In this document: positions 55,128 to 64,000 of the stretch, in pieces
Position numbering within the stretch: the stretch's first letter is position 1
How the letters are laid out: every line of letters begins with the position of its first letter
From: Capniomyces stellatus
Taxonomy: Eukaryota; Kickxellomycota; Harpellomycetes; Harpellales; Legeriomycetaceae
Assembly: GCA_001661515.1 (NCBI GenBank)
Contig: LUVW01000019.1
Location: 1-64,000 of the forward strand
Direction: 5' to 3'
DNA length: 64,000 bases
Translations under genes and position numbers: made by a program
Notes under the pieces: generated by a model
Told to the model about the DNA's origin: nothing
The model's input: only the letters and a program-made list of their open reading frames with translations
Databases searched by the model: none

Positions 55128-57968
55128 CTCTTTTGATCTCGTTTTATACCTATAATTGTCATACAAGTAACAGGATAATTTAGTATACGTCCGTTCAACT
55201 CTATTGAAACCACTACCCTTGTATATATTCAATCGTGTATATGTGTTTGGTTTTACTTTTTAAAAATGTTTGTTGGAAATGTTTAGATTATTAGGCTCTC
55301 CAAATTCATGAACACTGAATGGTACCATCTTTTATATACTTTTTTGGTATGCTTGGAAAATACTGTATATAGAGTGTTTATATGTTGCTTGTACGCCTAC
55401 TTGAAGACTGGTTTGTTTTTTGTCTTCAGCTTACATACATCTGCGATCTAAACCGCACCATTTTTTGCCAATTCAATAGCAAATATGTTTGCTTTGTGTT
55501 ATTTTTACAACTATACCAAGTATTAGTATATTCCCACTTAAATAATTGCATATTGCCTATTTGGGCACTTACTGTACCCCCCTCCTCCCCCCATCTTTTT
55601 AGTTTATATACTACTTTTGGTAGTATTCACAGCCAGTATTGTTAATATAAAATCACAGTGTTCTTCTGTGTCAGCAAGACCATAGCTACCTGCAAGTTAT
55701 TTACTGTAGTTTGCTGCATTAAGTTTATTAATTTTTTATTGGACTTTAATTCAAAATAAAGTTCAAGTGATGCAGTCTGGGTATCACATCAAAGCGATGG
55801 TGTAAATAGTAATAAGCTATGTGAGCCAAGAGGAATACTCACCACTATATCACCGCCACTATCTGGTATATTCATTATTCATTAAACCAATGCCCCCTCC
55901 CCCCAAAAAATATAATAAAAGATTGATTATAATAAGCATATCATTGTATTATTAATTACATATTCGGTACGTTGTATGCTTTGTTATCTAATACCATGCT
56001 ACGTATCTGATCACTTGCACTCAGCCAAGTTTTCACCTTGTTTGCTCTCTCTAGTTTGTTTAAAATTATATACAAACTTACCGTTATTTAGTATGGTATT
56101 TCTATCGACTTTACTATCGTTTTTATGGCTTTGTCTTTACCAAGCAGTGTTCTCATAACTTGCAATTTGTTAGCTTGAGCTATGTTATATGTATCTCGAT
56201 AAATATTGGCTCCAGTTGTATGCGTATTGGCGTCTATATACCCGAGACTTCTTTATTGTGATAGTTTCCCGTGTGGGCGTTGTCTTTTTATCAAGTTCGT
56301 ATCGGTATACAAAATTATATTTAGTAAGCAGTAGGTTCAAGATAGACGTATTTTTATTTTTTAGAATTCACTTTTAAGGATTTCAAGACAGAGATCTTCA
56401 AGTAAAGTATATTTCAGCACTCTAGTATTGCTTAATCAATAGCACATTTCTGCATACTCCCATTTAGTTTGGTACATACTAGCCAAAATTTATAGTTGCT
56501 TCTTTATGCATATACCAATCCAATATATTGTGAATATCTTGAAACATAAATATCCTTTCAAAGTTTTTTTTTTTTTCTTCCTCTCTTTTTCAAAGCGGTT
56601 TATCGTGCATACTTGGTTTTAGTGTAGCTACGTGTTCATATCGATTGGATGCAATAACAAGACCTTTTATTCAACGATCCTGCAGTTTTTTTTGCTCCAA
56701 CTAGCTATCTCTGGCCAGCACTACAGAGGCGGTAATTTGAAACCCAAGCACTTATACGATATTATAAAAAGCACGATTGTGACATTTTTTTCGCCTTTAC
56801 GTTTTTGCACTGTTCATTTTTAATTGCAGAATCTCAGTTTGCTTTTCATAGTAACTGTTTGTACGATGACCCATAGGTGTTATTTTCTAAATCTTTTAAC
56901 TACTTTCAGCACTCAAGAACTAAGGGATTGCGTATGAGAACAAGGTTTACAGTTTAATGTTGCGAAGCAAAGTATCCTTCCCCGCCTTTGCTTGTTTTAA
57001 ATGATTGGAGGTTATAAAATGCTTGACCTTGGATATTTTGCTTAATCACTAAGGGTTTTTTTTTTCGAGTCGCGAGCACTCGAATTTCGGGTTCTTAAAA
57101 CTTAAAGGTATTTGTGTTTACTTGTCTTCTATTGTGCCATAAACGAGTCTTCAGCTAATTAGTCTTCCGCTAAGACCAGCCTTTTGTTTTTACATTTGGC
57201 CAATAGATTGCTAAGTCGATTGGACTTGATATGGAAATAATGAAAAAGTTCTTTAAAAAGAAAAAAAAAAGATTTTTAATTTTATTGCCCTGTGCATTTG
57301 ACACTTGGATACTATTTCCAAGCATATACCCCGTAACATAGAAGCTAGACGCATCTAACTAGCAAATGGGTGTAATCTTTTCTCTTGTATGAGTAATTGG
57401 ATTTATCGGTAAATATAAATACGTTAACAAACTGGCTCCATACTGAATATGGTTATACAGAACATCATTTAATTGAGACTGCACTGGTGAGTAAAAAAAA
57501 AAAGGCAAAAAAAAAACAAATATCAGTTTTGGTACATATTATGCCTAATAAGATATTATATATCTAGTCGATTTAATGCTTTTGGATTACCGTTTGCTCT
57601 ATTTTGTTGTCAATAGTGGTATATTGAGTTCTTCTTTACCCCACGAAATTTACAAATATAGCTTTAAAGCTTCGTTGACGCAGTTCCATATTAAGTCGCT
57701 CGGACTTGATTTTTTCAAGACTCGTTTGAAAAGCACAAGGGAGTACACAGATTTAATTCAATAACTTAGTGTAGAAATTTAGGCATTAAAACAAGTACGT
57801 TTGTTTGATAACCGCAAGACAAATGCTATAATGCTCAAGTGTAGAGAATAATATCATTAATAGTAATAGTAAGAGCAATAGTAAGAGTGATGGTAATGGT
57901 AATGGTAATAGTAATGGTAATGTTAAATATTCTAACCGAATGTAAAAGCTCTAATAAAAATAAATGGG
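55128..57968. other. Intergenic region of about 2.8 kb; no gene assigned
   Basis: AT-rich. Near 55038-55232 the minus strand is open (YRYKTRSKEMKKFL...) and supplies the proposed first exon of the giant gene. Elsewhere only frames without ATG or with Phe/Leu/Tyr-rich low complexity are found. A T-run and C-run patch lies at 55577-55590, and GGTAAT-type repeats at 57870-57925 (AATAGTAATGGTAATG). Confidence 0.45.
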
Positions 57969-60749
57969 TTATAAAAAGTCGAGTAGAAATTTCAACGCAG
58001 CAATAAAAACAAAAGTAGCAATACAGTTTGAAACAAATTCTAAAAATGTGCCGGCTTCTTTTTCTTTGATAACCTGTTTGTATTCCTTATTATAGATCTG
58101 CTTTATATAGCCTGGGAAATTACATGTACCTCTTCCTGTCATAAGTAAACGGAATTCGTAAAATCCTGCCATTACATCTAGTACATCGTAATCCAAAATC
58201 TCGACTATCGACTCTACTGTCTCGCTGGAATTTCTTTCCATTAGATACTTTATCGCCTCTGCTTGAAAATCATTTATAAAATCGGTATACTTTGACTTGT
58301 AGTCTCCCTGGTACACTGACTGAATTTTTTCGTAAACAGAGTATATATCCAATCGTTCCTGTGTAATGTTCAGATCCAGTTTAAGATCTACGCCATAGCT
58401 TGACGATAGCAATCTATTGTATTTAGAAACTGGACACTTGAAGTTTAAGTAGGTGGGACATAGAGTGGTTACTCTGTAGCAAACTTCTATGCATGGTCTG
58501 ACCAGCAAGTAATACTCTCCTGTAAACTCAAAGTCGCATGAAGCGCCAACGCATTTTAAATCTTCGCCTCTCTCATCTTCTATTTCATCGCTATTCATAT
58601 CATAAAACTGATCATCCGTGTCCTCTGTATGATTTGATGATATGCTTGTGTTGCTTGTACCATTACCTCCATTTATTGGCTCGGCATTGTCGGGGTTTCC
58701 AAGAGGCTTTTTTTCTGTTATGCCGGTTAGGAGGATAATCGAATCATGCATATCTTGCGAAATAGAATGGAGTTTGTCAACTCCATCAGAGTTAAAGTTG
58801 GCTAAACCCGTATTCATGCAAGACGGGATATTCACTGCACATATCCATCTACTATACTCTTTTCGACAGTCACTGCAAGTAGCAATGCTAGAAAACTGTC
58901 TCGAAATACAATTTGTTTTCAGCAGAGCATTATCAAATCTGTTCATGTAGTAGTTTACTTTTTTGGAGTAATGGAGAGACAATGCTAGTGTATTGTTAAA
59001 GTTAAGACTCTCTTCTGAGTCTAGAGGCCGGTCAAATTTGGGATATTCTGTTCGAAGTTCTGGGGGAGCAGGAACCGAGTAAAACATATTGGGACAGTTT
59101 GGGACAAGATATGTCAATCGACATACTTCACCTACTCGGAATAAGTGTAACGGTTATACAAATAAAATATGTTTTAGTTTGTTGTAAACATTAGTAAAAC
59201 AGGACTAGGAGTTAAAACAACAATAAACAAAAGCTGTGAAGTGATTTATGCAAATATTACCTGAACTCAGCCTAAACGGCTCTTCCATCTCAACACTTTT
59301 AAGCTTTTTGTTTTTAGTGCCCGGATTTACATAGAACGCTTGGTATTTACTTCCTCTATTTAGCCCAACAACATGTATGGATATCCCTCTATACTTGTTC
59401 AAATTGTTGTTTTCGTCAATACACGTCCTCATAGTGTGTACAGTTCTGTTAAACATGCTTCCTGTATAGTCGTTTTCAAATGTGTTCATATGAAATCCCA
59501 ACGTATCAACTTTGTCAGAAAGCGAGCTATTTAAAAATATCTGTGAATTATGTCCAACAAGTATTTTTGTTGACATCCTTTCAATAGCACAAGACGACCT
59601 GGATAGGTAGTTTGCCATAAAAGGTCTGACATAAAATGAGCTGTTTTTGGCGGAGAGCTCATCCGCAATTGTCAATGTAAATATTGCCGAGTTGGTGTCT
59701 GTACTAGCAACAGTGTTCTTGTTTAGACCAAAACTATATCGAATCATATCCACGTACTTTTCTACATATTATAGACACATAATAACGATCAGTTCCTTGA
59801 ATAAAATACACACATAGCACACATAGCACACATAGCACACATAGCACACATAGCACACACGTAATAACATAAATTATACACATAGCACACATGTAATAAT
59901 ACACAGTACCGTATAGATGCCATTTTATTTAATATATTTACCATGTGTCAGCGATAAAAACTCGTATGAATAATGCTTGTCACTTCTGCTTTGGTCTTCT
60001 GGTGCTGTAATAATTGCAACTATTTTTGTGTGCCGTTCCCTTCTCATCACCAACTCTAGTAGGCCATTTGGATATGGATAAGTGTTATGTGCGGATATGT
60101 CAAACTCTTTGTAATTCTTTAAGACATTGTTCTCTTCGTCAACGTGCGAGAATTCTAGCGCCAGACCCAGTGATTCTGCGTTTGAGGGCTCCAATTCGCC
60201 GTCTTTTAGCGGCATTTGGCATATCTCAAGTCTAGTGTAAACTGTGTTTGGCAAATGCTGTGCCTCGACTCTAGGAAACGACATTTTAATGATTTTGTTG
60301 ATAAAAAGCGAATTATCGTCACATTTCGCCCCCTGCAAAAACGAAATAAGTTCAGTCCCGGATTCCCGCTTATCCAACCTCCTGCTTTTATTTTTACTGG
60401 GCCAGTTTGGTAAACTGAAAAAGCTAGAGTAGTTTATATTTTTCAAGTATTTCTGGTATTTGCTTTTTGGCTTAGTTAAGTTAGACTTGGTCTCCCCTTT
60501 ATCTTCTGTCCCATGCTGTTTTGTATTTGAATCCCTCAATAACCCCGATATTTCGCTTGTATATTCAAAATCGGCATCAGAGAGGATTATGTTGATTCTC
60601 TGCACCTCACCAGGTCTTATAGTCCCTTTATAATATATGCCGATATTTACGTCTACTTCTTCAAGAATATTGCCTTGCCCTTTCACAAAAGAGACCAAAA
60701 GAAGTAACTGAAAATAATAAATAATTACACACATTGGCGTCTTAACCAT
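57969..60749 (-). CDS. Mid1-type stretch-activated calcium channel regulatory subunit; three exons
   Basis: Exons 59942-60749, 59261-59761 and 57969-59131 (donors GTAAAT and GTAATA, acceptors ATGTAG and GAGTAG, all phase 1) give 2,472 nt and 823 aa. The start is the ATG at 60749, which gives a signal peptide (VIIYYFQLLLLVSFVKGQG); an upstream in-frame segment has no ATG. The extracellular part has a beta-rich N-terminal region, several N-glycosylation sites (NYSSF, NSSFYV) and, in exon 3, the Cys-rich Mid1 domain: VCRLTYLVPNCPNMFYSVPA, CSDCRKEYSRWICAVNIPSC, CVGASCDF and CIEVCYRVTTLCPTYLNFKCP. A hydrophobic C-terminus (NCIATFVFIAALKFLLDFL) resembles a GPI-anchor signal or a single span. Mid1 pairs with the Cch1 channel for calcium influx during mating and cell-wall stress in yeast. 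It is longer than yeast Mid1 (548 aa) because of polar inserts. Cch1 is not in this window. Confidence 0.9.
59811..59855. repeat. 9-bp tandem repeat inside MID1 intron 1
   Basis: Five exact units of CACATAGCA, with further degenerate copies to about 59890. The array fills much of the 180-base intron between MID1 exons 1 and 2. Confidence 0.9.
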
Positions 60750-62402
60750 TTTACTTGCTTTTCTATACCATATCTTAACCAAGTTATATAGTGTATTGAT
60801 ATTTATAAAGCATCCGCCGACTACTCGCTTTTGCCGATGCTACGTGTCTGCTATTATTAAGAGAAATCACCTCTACGTCGTCAATTTGTATATCAAGTCT
60901 CGTCTTATTCTTTTTTTATTTTCAAGCGTAGCGAACAAGGAAGTTGGTATGGTATTGCATATTCTGGACTGGGTTTATTGCGCTATTTGACCTATTTCAC
61001 TTTGACTCAATTCGAAAAAAGGGGACCTTTTCTCCCCCTTTGGTCATTAGCAAGTATTACACAAATTCGCGTGATTATACACGTAAGGCAATATCATTTA
61101 GCAAAAATTAGCATTTTTATCCTAGGCTTGACCTTGCATCTGGGTAGCTATCGACTTGGGCTTAGATAAAGAATTGGTGCTTAAGAGTATATATATACCA
61201 TCAAATTAAGATATAATGTGGAGTTAACAATAAAAAAAATTATGCCTTGGCTGGTCAAAGTCTTTACTATCACTAAACGATTGATGTCTAGTGAGCACTT
61301 GATTTGCAAACTCAAAGTTCAGTGTATTTGTGGTCCGAGGCTGCCACTGTATTTTGCTGGGAATGTTTTAAATACCTATTTAAAGCAATGATGAAAGTCG
61401 AAGCCAGAAAATGCAAATTCTATACAGGTATTAATTCTTTTGTATTTTGCCTTGTATTGTTAGGGGCTATTTTAAGATATGTTTACAATTTCTAGATTAT
61501 ACACCCCGTATTTGTAGGTTTTTCTTTTACTATTGGTAATATTTTCTCTATTTTTTCTATCAAGGCAACCAAAGCAACACTCAACCTACTACAGAATTGT
61601 TACTAAAGAAAGAAAAATATAGCGCATGTACCACAATATTGACTTTGTTTGGTTGGTTCTGTCAGATGTTCGGTCCAAATTATTACAACAGTCTGTTTAA
61701 TTTATGGAAGTTGCTGAAAACAAAGTGTGTTCATACACCTTTAGTGAGCTAGGTGACAAAACAACAGAAACCAATAATATTGGGGATACATCCAACTTGG
61801 ATGGTGCTTCAATTTGCACTTTTATACCAAAAAAAAAACAAGAAAATAAAGGTAAAGAAAAGAAAAGAAAAGACAGGACAGGGCAGGGCAGGACAGGACA
61901 GGACAAGACAAGAAAAAAATACAAAAAGCAAAAGCTGGTTTTTAGACTAAAAAAATTACCAAGGATACGGTTGGCTAGCTATTCAAAAAATCGGAATTAA
62001 TAAAAAAAAATTCTTGCAATAAAATAAGTGAATATTGTATTAAATAGGCAAATGTATTAGTAGAAATCGTTTTGAGATATACCAAAAACCCCAATCAAAA
62101 AAAATCAAAATATCAAAAAAAAAGTCAATTAGTATCAATCAAGAGCATTAGTAAAAATAAGTTGAAACAAAAACATCTTGCAATTTAAAATCGAACCGAC
62201 TTTGTTTGGGCTATTAACTTTATAAGTTCCGCCAGCAATAAAGCAAAGCTAAGCTAAGCAAAACTAAACAAAGGAAAACAAAGGAAAACAAAGCAGAAAA
62301 CAGAAAACAGAGAAGCTGGATTCCGTTATTTTTGGTTGGATTGATTAAAACTTATAAAGCACAATAGTCCCATAAATTATTTTTTTCACAAAGCGACATA
62401 AA
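60750..62402. other. Divergent intergenic region between MID1 and the CK2 beta gene
   Basis: About 1.6 kb. Several open frames of about 60 codons are present on the plus strand (60796-61500), but none starts with a well-placed ATG or resembles a family. A pentamer repeat at 61871-61912 is listed separately. AAACAAAGG-type repeats occur at 62265-62310, upstream of CK2beta. Confidence 0.45.
61871..61912. repeat. GACAG/GGCAG pentamer repeat
   Basis: About eight 5-bp units (ACAGG and GCAGG variants, drifting to ACAAG at the end). Purine-rich and one of the few GC-richer strings in this intergenic region. Confidence 0.85.
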
Positions 62403-63693
62403 ATGCAGGTTCAAGGATTTGAAAACGATAGCGAACTGGATAAAGAATCGATTGAATATGGTAAATGGTTTACTTTGAGAAAAAGGGCTAGAAATACGAA
62501 ATAGAAAAATGAATGGAGAATAGAGAATGGAGAATAGATAATAGATTAGAGAGAGATAATTGAATGTTTACATAAACAAAAGTTGAAGTAGAGTATGTTC
62601 ATGCAAAATAGCATCGGAGACTGAGGAAACCGAGGAGGAAGCCACGACTTGGATCGGATGGTTTTGTTCGTTGGACGGACATGAATACTTTTGCGAGATA
62701 AACGAGGAATTTATTGATGATGAGTTCAATCTTACAGGATTATCTACGATGGTGAACTACTACAATGAGGCATTGGACGTGATACTGGACATTGAAGATG
62801 AGGATGAGGAAGAACGGTTAGATGGGAATGAAATGGCGATGGTTGAGGCGTCAGCAGATGTTCTTTACGGATTGATACATGCAAGATATATACTGACACG
62901 GGTAGGGCTGCAACAGATGGCAGAAAAATACGAAAATAGGGAATTCGGTGTATGCCCGCGATACATGTGTCAGGGCACACATGTATTACCTTGTGGTCGA
63001 ACTGACCAGCCGGATCGAGATTCAGTGAAGCTTTTCTGCCCAAGTTGCCTGGACATTTACTCTACACCAAGTTCACGGTACAAGTCGGTTGATGGTGCGT
63101 TTTTTGGAACAACGTTTCCACATCTATTTTTCAACACTTTTCCTGAATATCTTCCAGAGCAAACAAGCAAACTCTATATTCCCAAAATATTCGGATTTGC
63201 TATAAGCGAAAGAAGCAAAATGGGGGGCAGGATGCAGTGGTTGAGGACTTTTTTGCCTGATCAAGCCGAACAAGAAGACTCGGATGCCTCCCAGAACAAA
63301 AATTCTGAAGACGGAAATTACTCGGCCACAAGAAACAATTCTAACAGCAACAATATTGACAGCACCAACATCAACACCAACGAACCTAGCTATCTTGACG
63401 ACTTAAAAAACACCCTAAAAAATATTAATGTTGATAACGACAACTCCTTTGACATGAAAAACTTTATACCGCTAAAACCCACTGGCCCAGGTTCAAACCA
63501 GAACACAAATCTCAACATCAACCACGCATCTAATCCAAAGGCCAAAAACAGTGCCGAATATAATGTTCATAACCAAGAAAATCTAGACTATATAATACAG
63601 GGCTGCGACCACGATTCTTCTGAAAATTCAAATAATGTTGACAAAAACAATATAAAGTTTGGTGCAAAAGAATCTAAATACATTCTATCTTGA
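62403..63693 (+). CDS. Casein kinase II regulatory beta subunit; two exons with a long C-terminal extension
   Basis: Exons 62403-62460 (19 codons plus 1 base, GTAAAT donor) and 62612-63693 (after GCAAAATAG) give 379 aa. Conserved features are an acidic N-terminus (SETEETEEE), TWIGWFCSLDGHEYFCEI, NLTGLSTMVNYYNEALDVIL, an acidic loop, LYGLIHARYILTRVGL, the zinc-finger Cys pairs CPRYMC and CPSC, and FGTTFPHLFF with the following PKIFGFAI strand. The beta subunit dimerises through the zinc finger and holds two catalytic alpha subunits, tuning substrate choice. Residues 1-230 correspond to the usual 215-aa protein. About 150 further residues rich in Asn, Ser and Asp (DDLKNTLKNINVDND) are extra; yeast subunits carry other, shorter extensions. 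An in-frame TTG at 62671 is not the start. Confidence 0.95.
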
Positions 63694-64000
63694 TTCACGT
63701 TGCTATAACTCTGCACAAACAATCCGGAACTGCATTGCCATTTTTCCTATTGCGCACTAGGTTAAATCCCTCAATAGTTGTTTGTCTTTAAATTTACTAT
63801 ATCTATTTATTTGATTTATACACCTATGACACATCTATGTTTACATTTAAATACTACTACACTTTTTGTTTTACCCTGTTTCTTAATTTTTTTTTTTTAA
63901 AAAAAAAAAAATGAAAGAATGAAAAAAAAAATCGCATTCAGCGAAAAGAGAGGTGAGAGTGCTGCTAAATTTATCATCAAGTTCATCCCTAATGCAGGAT
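63694..64000. other. 3' flank of CK2 beta
   Basis: AT-rich; a T-run of about 14 followed by an A-run of about 14 near 63890-63911 forms a simple palindrome. No gene recognised before the window ends. Confidence 0.5.

Noticed and set aside
63880..63915. T14/A14 palindrome as a terminator
   Set aside because: Simple poly-T/poly-A juxtaposition is common in AT-rich DNA, and eukaryotic Pol II genes do not use such hairpins.

Overview
This is a nuclear contig from a fungus. Spliceosomal introns with GTAAGT/GTAAT-type donors and TAG acceptors are present. Several genes point to fungi: a vacuolar proteinase A, a Mid1-type calcium channel subunit, a Pik1-type PI 4-kinase, Cbp3 and a secreted expansin-like protein. 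The DNA is strongly AT-rich. Several housekeeping genes (alpha-tubulin, eL6) have a single exon, and a CABLES-type cyclin is present. Together this suggests an early-diverging, zygomycete-grade fungus, for example Kickxellomycotina/Harpellales or Entomophthoromycotina. That placement is an inference and is not proven here.

Layout. 0.4-9.3 kb: a membrane-anchored short-chain dehydrogenase, a secreted orphan, a small two-exon mitochondrial-looking protein, CBP3 (complex III assembly), PEP4 (vacuolar aspartyl protease) and a three-exon TOM7 (50 aa). 9.3-13.6 kb: small unassigned ORFs, ribosomal protein eL6 and the Hsp90 co-chaperone p23/Sba1. 13.6-16.6 kb: unresolved exon-like fragments. 16.7-21.6 kb: an expansin-like secreted protein, NC2alpha with a long Asn/Gln-rich tail, and a CABLES-type cyclin. 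22.1-27.7 kb: ribosomal protein uL30, two small secreted or hypothetical proteins, and a 772-base assembly gap flanked by G-runs. 27.8-30.7 kb: ARF1 and alpha-tubulin. 30.7-33.8 kb: a long gene-poor T/C-rich stretch. 33.8-41.4 kb: NADH pyrophosphatase, a secreted orphan, an orphan protein whose start is preceded by 17-bp tandem repeats, and an unresolved spliced gene near 40 kb. 41.5-44.8 kb: PIK1. 45.3-55.1 kb: a giant (about 3,250 aa) coiled-coil protein. 58.0-60.7 kb: MID1 in three exons. 62.4-63.7 kb: CK2 regulatory beta subunit in two exons.

Genes are scattered on both strands without operon-like organisation. Functional themes are mitochondrial biogenesis (TOM7, CBP3, possibly the 88-aa protein), membrane traffic and signalling (ARF1, PIK1, MID1, CK2beta), transcription and translation (NC2alpha, eL6, uL30) and secretion or the vacuole. 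ARF1 and Pik1-type kinases cooperate at the Golgi in known systems; their proximity here is probably coincidental. No CRISPR array, tRNA gene, rRNA gene or intact transposon was recognised. Gene starts given here were moved to real ATG codons, and exon joins were chosen by reading-frame continuity and family fit.
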